Shown here in pieces: positions 33,191 to 41,661 of a DNA stretch of 64,000 nucleotides. The stretch comes from Virgibacillus ihumii. GTDB lineage: Bacteria; Bacillota; Bacilli; Bacillales; Amphibacillaceae. The DNA lies in contig NZ_CACVAN010000001.1 of assembly GCF_902726655.1 (NCBI RefSeq), positions 1,364,001-1,428,000 on the forward strand. Reading direction: 5' to 3'. Positions within the stretch are counted from its first letter, which is position 1. Each line of letters opens with the position of its first letter. Position numbers and translations under genes: made by a program. The notes below the pieces were generated by a model. The model did no database searches. It saw only the letters and a list, made by a program, of their open reading frames with translations, and had not been told where the DNA came from.

Positions 33191-34585
33191 TTAACCAAAG
33201 AGACCTGTCACAGCGTCCCAGCCTTTTTTAGCTATATTTTTCGTGCCTTCCCAGACTTTTTTACCAGTTTCCTTTATAGAATTCCAATTCTCAGCAACAT
33301 ATTTAGTAGCTTTTGAAGCTCCCCACAATACTGCTCCTCCTGCAACCATTATACCACCCGCAACTCTTGCACCCGGTACTGGTACTGCAGAAGTAACAAC
33401 TCCAGCGTTCATAAGAGTGTTGCCGGCACTTGCAGTTGCATCTGCAACTGCCGCAGTTTTATCTGCACCACTTGCGTTACTATTTAATACATCTGAAGCA
33501 TTTCGAATTTCACCAATAGTTTTGGCACCTGAGGCAACTGTACCTATGGCTGCAGCAGCAACATTAAACTTAGATAATGCTTTTTCAACTCCTGCGGGTG
33601 GGGCAGGAACCTTTTTCATAACAGATAGTGCCTTATTTGCTTTTGTTGATTCTTTTGTTTGTTGTAAAACTTTAGAAGCATCACTTGCTTCATCTGCGGT
33701 ATTTCTTACATTTTTTGCATTTTGAAAAGCCTTATATCCTTGAGCACCATCATAGAATTTAGTACCTACATCATACGCACCCGTTAATGTACTATCCACA
33801 CCAGCTAATTTCAAACCATTCACAAGCATGTTCCCATACACTCTTGATGCCGAAGACCCGAAACCAGATTTTGTTATCCCAGAATCTAAGTATCGTTGAT
33901 GCCTTAAACCAGCTTCAATAAAGGTAGCAGTACCACCAATCACATCTTTGGCAACGTACTCCGCTACTTTTGCTGGATCTAAATCAGTCTCGTTTCCATC
34001 GGTACCATTTCCATTAAATCCATCTTGTGACCAAGTATCCCCTGTTGTTCCATTTCCAACTGTACCTTGACCATTTGTGCCGTTTCCATTGAATCCATTC
34101 TGGGACCAAGCATCTCCTGTTGTTCCATTTCCAACTGTGCCCTGACCATTTGTGCCGTTTCCATTGAATCCATTCTGGGACCAGGCATCCCCTGTTGTTC
34201 CATTTCCAACTGTGCCTTGACCATTTGTGCCGTTTCCATTGAATCCATTCTGGGACCAGGCATCTCCTGTTGTTCCATTTCCAATATATCCGTCGATAGA
34301 CCAGCCTTTCATATACCAAGGAAGACTACTCCACTCATATCCTAACCAATTAGAACCATCTGTTTTTGATCCATCAGTACCTTTACCTTCCCAGGGGCTT
34401 CCATCCCATTCTAGTTCGGATCCATCCCAGGAATTCCCAGACCAGGAGTCACCATTCCAAGAATCTCCTTCCCAGGAGTCTCCAGACCATGAACTAACGG
34501 CATAAACAGTTGGTGTTATTACTGGAAAGAACGCGATAAAAATAACAGAAGTTATAATTAATAACTTCTTTATCCAATTATCAAT
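33191..34585 (-). CDS. secreted W-x-G / NGT repeat protein A, apparent ATT start
   Basis: 464 residues if translation begins at ATT (34585-34583), which follows GGGGTGA by five bases and comes right after an in-frame TAA. This gives the signal DNWIKKLLIITSVIFIAFF with cleavage after VYA at 29|30, the same position as in protein B. The first in-frame ATG is at 34312 and would delete the signal and all W-x-G pentads (SWSGD, SWEGD, SWNGD, SWDGS). Next come 25-residue repeats (WSQNGFNGNGTNGQGTV core). The shared C-terminal domain ends the protein, with LMNAGVVTSAVPVPGAR and a basic amphipathic tail. Same inferred role as protein B. Confidence 0.7.
   Translation of the reverse strand: MDNWIKKLLIITSVIFIAFFPVITPTVYAVSSWSGDSWEGDSWNGDSWSGNSWDGSELEWDGSPWEGKGTDGSKTDGSNWLGYEWSSLPWYMKGWSIDGYIGNGTTGDAWSQNGFNGNGTNGQGTVGNGTTGDAWSQNGFNGNGTNGQGTVGNGTTGDAWSQNGFNGNGTNGQGTVGNGTTGDTWSQDGFNGNGTDGNETDLDPAKVAEYVAKDVIGGTATFIEAGLRHQRYLDSGITKSGFGSSASRVYGNMLVNGLKLAGVDSTLTGAYDVGTKFYDGAQGYKAFQNAKNVRNTADEASDASKVLQQTKESTKANKALSVMKKVPAPPAGVEKALSKFNVAAAAIGTVASGAKTIGEIRNASDVLNSNASGADKTAAVADATASAGNTLMNAGVVTSAVPVPGARVAGGIMVAGGAVLWGASKATKYVAENWNSIKETGKKVWEGTKNIAKKGWDAVTGLFG
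33998..34282 (-). repeat. 75-bp in-frame tandem repeats in repeat protein A
   Basis: Three nearly identical 75-bp units (34282-34208, 34207-34133, 34132-34058) and a divergent fourth encode the 25-residue GNGTTGDAWSQNGFNGNGTN unit. Near-identity at DNA level implies recent expansion, so copy number may vary between strains. Confidence 0.9.
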
Positions 34586-34627
34586 TTAAATCACCCCATT
34601 TCTACAAAAAGTTAGCAATCTGGGTGT

Positions 34628-36043
34628 TTACTTCTGGGTTTGTGTATCATATTTCTTTTTGATTTTCTCTTTCATTTTTTTTACATTGTCGGCACTAATT
34701 TTTTTAAGTTGTTCTTCTAATTCATTTCTTGATTGTCGAGCCATCTCTTCTATAGTATTTCTTCTTTCTAGAAATTTTTCCTCCTGTTCATTTGTAATGT
34801 ATCCTTTTTCATTTAACATAGTAATAATTGTGTATAGTTGTGTTGTTAATACATCTGTTTTATAGCCCCATTCATTCGTCAAACCAAGTATGTCAAAAGA
34901 ATGTTCCACTTTCTGATATTCTGCATCATTTAACGCCTGTTCCTTCCAATCTTTCCATGCTCGCAATACTTCTTCCGCACGACTAAATTCTTCTTTTAAT
35001 CCTTCTTGATTGGAAACGGAAGTAAAAATACCATCTGACGCTTCTGCCATTTTTTCCAACTGTTTCTGTGCCTTAGAATCGGTTTGAAATCCTATTATAT
35101 TAATAATTGGCTTTGCATTTGATTTAGAGAATGATTTTGCCACCTTTACCGGATCTCCATCACAAGTACCTATTCCATCACTAACTAAATAAATAAGGTT
35201 CGTATTTTTTTTAGAATCAAACTTTTTCATCGTCTTCTGTGATTGTTTCAATGCGGCAGCAATCGGAGTCCAACCACTTGGTTTAAAGCCATTCAGTGCT
35301 TTTTGGAATGTCTGTTTTTCATAAGGCGCAAATCCATAAATTTGCTCAATAGCACTACATGACATTTTTTTATCTGCTTCAGAGCCAGAACCTTTATGGC
35401 CATATACGCGTAGTGATACATTAGCTTCTTGTGGAACACTGGACAGGAAACTATTAATCGTTTCTTTTGCAAGTTGCATACGTGTTTTCCCATTTTGTGC
35501 AAGTGCTGCCATACTTCCACTGGCATCTAAAATAATTTCAATATTATAGTTTTCTTTAAAATGGTAACGGGCATCTGGAAGTTTTGGATTACCAAATGAA
35601 GCAAACTGCCATTTTTTAATAACATCTTCAGGATTAGGAAAGTCTACTGAAACTAAAGAGTATATGTAACTAAAATATGTTTCCATTTGCTTATCAGTTG
35701 CCTGTTTAGGTAGTTTACCTATTTTTTCCATTTTATTTATAATTTCTTTTTCAATCTTCTTATTAAACAAATCAGCAGTTGCATATGGACCTTTTTTTTG
35801 ATTAATCAAACCTGCTGTCTTTTCTGGGGCATCAGGAATGTTCCTTCCACTAACATCTAGAGATGGCTTATTATCATTATCACTATTGCTTTCTATGTTT
35901 TCATTCTTGTCTTGTTTTGTTGTTTCTTTTTCTTGTTGGTCCGAAACATTTTTTGGATTCTTATCTTCTTCATTATCACTGCAACCGACTATAAAGATTA
36001 ATAAGGTAAGAAATAGTATCAGCACTTTTAAAACTTGTTGCAT
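34628..36043 (-). CDS. von Willebrand A lipoprotein 1
   Basis: A 471-residue lipoprotein: signal QQVLKVLILFLTLLIFIVGC with lipid Cys21, then a D/N/K/E linker. The shared helical domain (KLPKQATDKQMETYFSY) precedes the vWA domain with MIDAS DASGSM at 173-178, SGWTPIAA and VSDGIGTCDGDP. The VYGHKGSGS signature and cysteine pair match vWA 2 and 3. The C-terminal 110 residues are charged coiled coil (QSRNELEEQLKKISADNVKK). The ATG at 36043 is seven bases after GGGGTA; an ATG at 36058 overlaps that ribosome binding site. It lies just downstream of flp in the main Tad unit. Confidence 0.87.
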   Translation of the reverse strand: MQQVLKVLILFLTLLIFIVGCSDNEEDKNPKNVSDQQEKETTKQDKNENIESNSDNDNKPSLDVSGRNIPDAPEKTAGLINQKKGPYATADLFNKKIEKEIINKMEKIGKLPKQATDKQMETYFSYIYSLVSVDFPNPEDVIKKWQFASFGNPKLPDARYHFKENYNIEIILDASGSMAALAQNGKTRMQLAKETINSFLSSVPQEANVSLRVYGHKGSGSEADKKMSCSAIEQIYGFAPYEKQTFQKALNGFKPSGWTPIAAALKQSQKTMKKFDSKKNTNLIYLVSDGIGTCDGDPVKVAKSFSKSNAKPIINIIGFQTDSKAQKQLEKMAEASDGIFTSVSNQEGLKEEFSRAEEVLRAWKDWKEQALNDAEYQKVEHSFDILGLTNEWGYKTDVLTTQLYTIITMLNEKGYITNEQEEKFLERRNTIEEMARQSRNELEEQLKKISADNVKKMKEKIKKKYDTQTQK

Positions 36044-36071
36044 AACATAATACCCCATTTATTAAAATTTA

Positions 36072-36293
36072 TTAGTTACCCCCGCCAATGTCTTGAATAA
36101 ATCCTTTGATTTTTTTCAATACAGCGTTTCCTATAGACGTATCATTACTGAACGCTTGGGAAATAACTCCAACCATAATAACAATAACCGCAGCAATCCC
36201 AATCCACTCAAGTGTTTGCGACCCTCTTTCATCCTGTTTGATGCTTTCAAATCTGTTAATAGCCTTTGCGTAGATTCCATTAATAAAGTTCAT
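36072..36293 (-). CDS. flp: Flp-type (type IVc) major pilin precursor
   Basis: A 73-residue pilin. The prepilin peptidase site is R23-G24|S25-Q-T-L-E29-W, with the Glu at +5, followed by the hydrophobic helix GIAAVIVIMVGVISQAFS. The short tail ends GFIQDIGGGN. Size, site and helix are those of Flp pilins of Tad loci. AGGAGG precedes the ATG at 36293. It lies between tadC and vWA 1. Processing requires a TadV-type peptidase, which is not in this window. Confidence 0.88.
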   Translation of the reverse strand: MNFINGIYAKAINRFESIKQDERGSQTLEWIGIAAVIVIMVGVISQAFSNDTSIGNAVLKKIKGFIQDIGGGN

Positions 36294-36312
36294 TCTAAAT
36301 TCCTCCTGTTTA

Positions 36313-37248
36313 TTAAAGTAGATTAAAAATACTATTTTCACCCATCAACATATTCATGATCATCAAGCCCGCAATCATCAATATGGAAACAGGTGCAATT
36401 AAAAATGTTGTGACCAAAGTTACTTTTGGCGAAGCTTTAGCTGCTAATTCTTTAACTTGTTCCTGCCTTATCTGCCTTAAATCTTCCGCCTGAATTTTAA
36501 ACGTCTTTGCTATCGGTATCCCTAGATCCATTCCCTGGATTAAAGCCTTGATTAGCGATTGAAATTCTTCGTTGTCATTTCGTTTTAATAATTCACGATA
36601 TGCTTTTTCCCTTGGAACACCAAGATCAATTTCCTGATTAAATCGTGTAAACTCCTCACGAATTGGACCGTCGAAATATCGAATCACCTCCCTTAATGCG
36701 TGATCTAAACTAACACCAGCTTGTAAACTGGTACTTACCGTATCCATAAAGTCTGGTAAATCTCTTCGGATTAATAACTGGCGCTTCTTTGCCTCCCTCC
36801 GAATGAGTATAATCGGTATAAAATAACCGATTACTGGATTAAATATAATCATATATTGAGAGAATGGCAGCCCAATAACCATGGATAGTAACCCAGAAAA
36901 GAAGCCTATGATGAATAAAAATATTTTTAATCCCTGGAAACGGGATACCGTTAACTTTAATGGATTTCCGGATTTTCTCAGCCATTCTTCCACCATATGG
37001 TTCTCACTGAAGAAATTAATTCGCTGTCCCAAATCTGCAAAGTCATCTGCGTAATTCGTAATACGGCTGAATATTTCAGCCCTTCTATTTTTCTTTTTTA
37101 CTTTTTTCTCAAACGGATCGATATGCGTTACATCTGCAACATGGTCAATTGCATACCGTTTCTCACGAAGAAATGTCCATAAATGTTTCATTGCAATCAG
37201 ACAACAGAACCAAAAAGCGATTATTGTTAAAATAATTAATGCATCCAT
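36313..37248 (-). CDS. tadC: TadC, Tad pilus inner-membrane platform protein
   Basis: A 311-residue protein of the type II secretion F domain family. An N-terminal helix (ALIILTIIAFWFCCLIAM) is followed by a cytoplasmic segment, a paired-helix region near 105-145 and the F domain (RRDLPDFMDTVSTSLQAGVS, then LIKALIQGMDLGIPIAKTFK). A C-terminal hydrophobic helix ends it (LVTTFLIAPVSILMIAGLMI). With TadB it forms the platform on which TadA acts. Three bases separate it from tadB. Confidence 0.9.
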   Translation of the reverse strand: MDALIILTIIAFWFCCLIAMKHLWTFLREKRYAIDHVADVTHIDPFEKKVKKKNRRAEIFSRITNYADDFADLGQRINFFSENHMVEEWLRKSGNPLKLTVSRFQGLKIFLFIIGFFSGLLSMVIGLPFSQYMIIFNPVIGYFIPIILIRREAKKRQLLIRRDLPDFMDTVSTSLQAGVSLDHALREVIRYFDGPIREEFTRFNQEIDLGVPREKAYRELLKRNDNEEFQSLIKALIQGMDLGIPIAKTFKIQAEDLRQIRQEQVKELAAKASPKVTLVTTFLIAPVSILMIAGLMIMNMLMGENSIFNLL

Positions 37249-37251
37249 ATA

Positions 37252-38181
37252 CTACACCTTTATATTCGTTATTTTTCGTATCAGAAAAAATGATAAAACT
37301 ATTGCAATGAGAAATATAATCAAGATAATCAAGCCAAAACCGGAAAATAATGGATCGATAAATCCGTCTATTACATTATTCATGACCAACAGCAGAAATA
37401 TAGGTAACGCAGGTACAATAAATGAAATATATTTTTCTTCGGATGTCATCGTTTTGATCACCTGATTCAGCACCTTGCGTTCTTCAAAAGTGTCAGCCAT
37501 TGTATCCAAAGTTAGTGCCAGGTTTCCTCCTGTTTTTTTCTGAATAAGCAATGTTGCGATAAACAGATTGAAATCCCGGGATTTATTTCGCTTCTGCACC
37601 GAACGAAAGGCTTTTTCCATCGTAACCCCAAGCTTCAATTCATTTGAAATTCGTTTAAATTCATCACCAGCTGGAGCTGATACCTCTCTGGCAACAATAT
37701 CGATTCCCTGATTAATGGTTAACCCGGATCGTGCTGCATTTCCAAGTATCCTGCATATTTCGCCAAGTTGTTCATTGAATCGAATTTCATAGTTATTTTT
37801 CCTAAAGTAAAACAGTAAATAATTCGCAACAAACAACAGCAATATCGGCAGAAGCATCGCCACCAAAATTGGCATACCAAAAACTGAATAACACAGGACA
37901 AACAATGTAAGATAACCAGCCACAAAAATACCTATGTATTCTGAAGGCAGAAGATTTAAATTAGCATTCTGTAATTTATTGCGCAATGCCTGGGAAGACT
38001 CTTTTTCATCAAAATTGTCCCCCCATTTACTGATAAAACTTTTCCGTTCTTCTTCAGGAAACCACTGTTTAACCTTTTGTTTCCACTCTTTCTTTTGTGA
38101 CCGGTAACCCAAATAGTAGTAAACAAATATCAGAAGAGACAATACAGCTAAACTATAAAGTATGGACACTGCTATATTCAT
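37252..38181 (-). CDS. tadB: TadB, Tad pilus inner-membrane platform protein
   Basis: A 309-residue F-domain protein with an N-terminal helix, a hydrophobic pair near residues 85-130 and the F domain (GEICRILGNAARSGLTINQG, then SNELKLGVTMEKAFRSVQKR and LLIQKKTGGNLALTLDTMAD). Two C-terminal helices follow. The start overlaps the tadA end by 29 bases, so translation is probably coupled. It partners with TadC. Confidence 0.9.
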   Translation of the reverse strand: MNIAVSILYSLAVLSLLIFVYYYLGYRSQKKEWKQKVKQWFPEEERKSFISKWGDNFDEKESSQALRNKLQNANLNLLPSEYIGIFVAGYLTLFVLCYSVFGMPILVAMLLPILLLFVANYLLFYFRKNNYEIRFNEQLGEICRILGNAARSGLTINQGIDIVAREVSAPAGDEFKRISNELKLGVTMEKAFRSVQKRNKSRDFNLFIATLLIQKKTGGNLALTLDTMADTFEERKVLNQVIKTMTSEEKYISFIVPALPIFLLLVMNNVIDGFIDPLFSGFGLIILIIFLIAIVLSFFLIRKITNIKV

Positions 38182-39523
38182 AATCTGCCTCCTCCACTGG
38201 GGTAAAGAAATCCATATCCAAGTCTATTCCAAACACTTTTAAGTGCGGTATACATTTAGGAATGATGCCAGTAGGTGTAAAATGCCCCTTAATATTTCCT
38301 TCACCATCAACACCTGTTCGCTGAAAACGAAAGATGTCGCGAATTTCAATTTTATTGTCTCCTGTTTTTTCAACTTCGGATATATTGGTAATTTTACGAG
38401 TACCATCTGTAAGCCGCTGTACCTGAATAATATAATCTAGTGCACCGACAATGTAATCACGAATTACATGTGTAGGTAGATCCATACCTGCCATTACGAC
38501 CATACCTTCAACACGATTTATGGCATCAATTGGTGTATTCGCATGTACTGTAGTTAATGACCCTTCATGACCGGTATTCATTGCCTGAAGCATATCAAAT
38601 GCTTCCGAACCACGTACCTCACCTACTATAATCCTGTCCGGACGCATCCGTAACGAGTTCTTAACAAGATTTCGAATGGTAACCTCACCATTGCCTTCCA
38701 CGTTCGGTGGACGCGCCTCCATTCCAACTACATTCGGACGATCGAGTTTAAGTTCTGCTGAATCCTCAATCGTAATAACACGTTCTCCATGCGGAATTGA
38801 TTTCGCCAGTGCATTCAATAGCGTCGTCTTACCACTACCGGTTCCCCCGGAAATTAATACACTTAATTTCGTTTCAACCAATGCCTGCATGAACACTGAC
38901 ATATCATTTGTGAATGTATCATACTGCTGCAAATCGTCCATGACAAAAGGTGTCTTTCTAAACTTACGAATGGATAGAATCGTTCCATCCAGACTGATTG
39001 GCGAAATAACTGCGTTTACACGGCTTCCATCCGGCAACCTGGCATCTACCATCGGTGAACTTTCATCGATTCTTCTTCCCAATGGTGCTACCACCCGGTC
39101 CACTATATGACGAACGTGTGCCTCATCTTTAAATGACACGTTCACCCGCTCCAGTTGTCCTCTTCGTTCCACATAAATTTCAGTAGGTGAGTTCACCAGA
39201 ATCTCTGTTATAGAATCATCCTTCAGCAAGGGCTCTAGGGGACCAAAACCGACACTTTCATCAATCAGCATGGATAGAAGTGATTCTTTATCCTGACGCG
39301 GAATGACTACCTTTTCCTCTGACATAAACTGGTTAATAAATCGTTCAATTTTCAAACGCTTATCTGATTCTCGCAAACTGGTAATCTGCTCCAGATTTAC
39401 TTCCGTCAAAAGCCTACTTTTATAATGCTCCACTAATTCATCTATGTATCCATTATTGGACACAAAACTAGTATCTATGTCATTGTCAGATTTTATTGTT
39501 GAACTTCTTTGAAAGAGAGACAT
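38153..39523 (-). CDS. tadA: TadA/CpaF pilus assembly ATPase
   Basis: A 456-residue hexameric secretion ATPase of the VirB11/PulE superfamily. An N-terminal domain (LLSMLIDESVGFGPLEPLLK) leads to the Walker A LISGGTGSGKTTLLNALAKS, the Asp box VITIEDSAELKL, Walker B RIIVGEVRGSEAFDMLQA and the His box GHEGSLTTVHANTP. It powers pilus extension in Tad systems. The ATG at 39523 follows GGTGGT; an earlier in-frame start at 39538 has no ribosome binding site. It overlaps tadB. Confidence 0.94.
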   Translation of the reverse strand: MSLFQRSSTIKSDNDIDTSFVSNNGYIDELVEHYKSRLLTEVNLEQITSLRESDKRLKIERFINQFMSEEKVVIPRQDKESLLSMLIDESVGFGPLEPLLKDDSITEILVNSPTEIYVERRGQLERVNVSFKDEAHVRHIVDRVVAPLGRRIDESSPMVDARLPDGSRVNAVISPISLDGTILSIRKFRKTPFVMDDLQQYDTFTNDMSVFMQALVETKLSVLISGGTGSGKTTLLNALAKSIPHGERVITIEDSAELKLDRPNVVGMEARPPNVEGNGEVTIRNLVKNSLRMRPDRIIVGEVRGSEAFDMLQAMNTGHEGSLTTVHANTPIDAINRVEGMVVMAGMDLPTHVIRDYIVGALDYIIQVQRLTDGTRKITNISEVEKTGDNKIEIRDIFRFQRTGVDGEGNIKGHFTPTGIIPKCIPHLKVFGIDLDMDFFTPVEEADYEYSSVHTL

Positions 39524-39541
39524 GATACCACCACCCATATA

Positions 39542-40669
39542 TTATTTCAGCATGGAGTGAACCCATTTATGTACATCCTTTGCCACTGGAGTCATTTTCT
39601 TTTCCTTTGGCGCTTTACGTAACGGTTCACCTTGATTTATATACGCCTGAACGTGTTTAATATCCTTTCTTATTTCAGCTGCTATGCCATAGGATACAAA
39701 TCGTTCCATATCCTTTTTATTTAATTCCTTTTCTTTGCTTTTAAAATTCATTACAAATTCCATTCTTTCATCCGTAATGATCCCTAAGCGTTGGAATAAT
39801 GATTCTACGTTTTTCAATACACTTATCGCAACAGTATCAATGTTCATTACATAATAAATTCGATGCGCTTCTTCCAACACTGTAAATGTTCTTTCATCCA
39901 TCCAACCCGGCAAATCAACTACTATAAAATCATAGCTTCGTTTTGCCGCTCTTAAAAGCTTTAGTACAAATACGTCATTAATTTTCTCGGCCAGTTCAGC
40001 ATCTCTTGGACCAACTAATACATTTAAATCGGAATGTTCTTCTTTTTCGGATACATTTCTTATATGATGCTCGCCAATTTCGTTTATTACCGGCAATAAA
40101 TCAATTATGGATCGGTTACTTTCAATTCCCAGAAAAGTTTCAGCACCGCCATATTGCAAATTTAAATCGATGAATAGTACTTTTGCAGTCGATTCAAGTT
40201 TCAGCGTTTGAGCAAATGTTGTACTTAATAATGATTTACCAGTACCGCCGCTGCCGCTGTAAAACGCAAATACCTTACCACCGCCCCGTTTAAAACTGTC
40301 CGCTGTTTTCTCCTCCAGGCTGCCGGCTTCCCTCGACATCGCATCCAGGCGCTCCATAAAGATAAGTTCTTCCCCTGGTAACACAAAAAACTCGGAAACT
40401 CCCAATCTAATGAGTCCCCTTAGCAACTCAAAATCCTCTTGATAATTCAAACAGATAATAGATGCGCTTGGATTTTCCGCCAAAACAATTTGTGCATCAT
40501 CAACAGCTGACTTACCTTGATTCACAATAATAATTAATTGTGCATTATATTTGGTTAAATCTGTTGCTGTAACAAAATGCAATTGAAAAGATTCATTAAT
40601 TTGCTCATTTAACGAAGCAATTAATTCTTCGTTATTCCCTAAAACGTAAATGTCATTAACTTTGCTCAT
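39542..40669 (-). CDS. TadZ/CpaE-like ParA-family ATPase
   Basis: A 375-residue protein. An N-terminal receiver-like domain (YVLGNNEELIASLNEQINES, then ASIICLNYQEDFELLRGLIR) is followed by a MinD/ParA ATPase with the deviant Walker A AFYSGSGGTGKSLLSTTFAQ. VLFIDLNLQYGGAETFLG and VVDLPGWMDERTF complete the site. TadZ/CpaE proteins position the Tad apparatus at the membrane or pole. It sits between cpaB and tadA, as in typical tad loci. Confidence 0.88.
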   Translation of the reverse strand: MSKVNDIYVLGNNEELIASLNEQINESFQLHFVTATDLTKYNAQLIIIVNQGKSAVDDAQIVLAENPSASIICLNYQEDFELLRGLIRLGVSEFFVLPGEELIFMERLDAMSREAGSLEEKTADSFKRGGGKVFAFYSGSGGTGKSLLSTTFAQTLKLESTAKVLFIDLNLQYGGAETFLGIESNRSIIDLLPVINEIGEHHIRNVSEKEEHSDLNVLVGPRDAELAEKINDVFVLKLLRAAKRSYDFIVVDLPGWMDERTFTVLEEAHRIYYVMNIDTVAISVLKNVESLFQRLGIITDERMEFVMNFKSKEKELNKKDMERFVSYGIAAEIRKDIKHVQAYINQGEPLRKAPKEKKMTPVAKDVHKWVHSMLK

Positions 40670-40703
40670 TTGTGTCCTCCACCTGCATAGCTATGTGCTT
40701 CTT

Positions 40704-41495
40704 TTATTTCTTATCACTTTTTTTTTCGTCTTTTTTGGAATCCTTTTTCTGCTCTTTTTTCTTTTCTTTATCGTTAGACGATTTTTCCTGCTTATCAGTT
40801 GTTTTCTCAGTGCCAGATTCCTCTTTTTGTTCTTCGCCTTCAGATTCCGAAGTTTGACCTTCATTTGACTGTTGCTCTTGTACCTGACCAACACTTGATT
40901 TAACGATTCTTAAACTGTCAGCATAATTCTGCATATGTATCAATTCAGGAACTTTTTCAAATGGTACTTCCAATTGTACTCCTTGAAATTCCCCACTTTT
41001 ATTTTTAGCTACTCTTGCCACTTTAACATCTTTCATGAAAACTTCAGTTACAGGCTCTTCTTCAAAACTATGGGAAACGATGATATCAACTCGATCGAGT
41101 GCAATTAACTCATCATCAAAAAAAACTTTCTCAGATTTTATCAGTGTAATTAACCTATTATCTGCCGCAGTAACTGTTGAAGCTTGCTTTAAAATATTTT
41201 TAGTAATTATATCACCTGGAGACAGTGGAACTACTGCAACTTTCCCAACTAATGTATCAATGTTTGTAATATGTTCCTCACGAAGATATTTTTTAGGTAT
41301 CTCATCTGTTGTGATATCTTCTGGCGTAATCACAGATCTCGATGAAATATCATCTTTTGCAACATAAATCGTCACAATTGTTCCTAGGTTAGTATTCAAG
41401 GCTTGAACTTTCTTCAATACCAGAAAACCCGATATCAATGCCAATACTAGTGCAATGAGAAAAAATATTATTGCCTTCCTTTTCGATTCAAGCAT
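40704..41495 (-). CDS. cpaB: CpaB/RcpC-like pilus assembly protein with SAF domain
   Basis: A 263-residue membrane-anchored protein. Helix KAIIFFLIALVLALISGFL is followed by an SAF domain (VTIYVAKDDISSRSVITPED, then VGKVAVVPLSPGDIITKNIL) and a beta region (VDIIVSHSFEEEPVTEVFMK). The tail is extremely charged and low in complexity (K/E/S/Q/D over ~55 residues). In Gram-negative systems CpaB/RcpC works with the secretin; in a Gram-positive cell it may contact the wall. First gene of the block; GAAGGGAAAGAGGG lies ahead of the ATG. Confidence 0.85.
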   Translation of the reverse strand: MLESKRKAIIFFLIALVLALISGFLVLKKVQALNTNLGTIVTIYVAKDDISSRSVITPEDITTDEIPKKYLREEHITNIDTLVGKVAVVPLSPGDIITKNILKQASTVTAADNRLITLIKSEKVFFDDELIALDRVDIIVSHSFEEEPVTEVFMKDVKVARVAKNKSGEFQGVQLEVPFEKVPELIHMQNYADSLRIVKSSVGQVQEQQSNEGQTSESEGEEQKEESGTEKTTDKQEKSSNDKEKKKEQKKDSKKDEKKSDKK

Positions 41496-41635
41496 TCATT
41501 GACCCTCTTTCCCTTCATTAAATAAGACATAAATACAGCTTACTTAAGGTTTTTCTATACTACATCATCACACAAAAATGAAATATGTCAATTCCGTTAC
41601 AGTGGGTAAAAAGAAATAGTTGGTTGGTTCTTCCT

Positions 41636-41661
41636 ATACCCCCGCATAAAAATCGTCAAAC
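41636..41661 (-). promoter_or_regulatory. candidate sigma-B promoter for the Tad block
   Basis: On the minus strand GTTTGA (41661-41656), 14 bases, then GGGTAT (41641-41636) closely match the sigma-B consensus GTTTAA-N12-15-GGGTAT. The start would lie about 130 bases upstream of the cpaB ATG. Confidence 0.5.

Noticed and set aside
33979..34505. ORFs in other frames of the 75-bp repeats of protein A
   Set aside because: Period-75 repeats stay open in several frames. Only the frame with signal peptide and shared C-terminal domain is supported.
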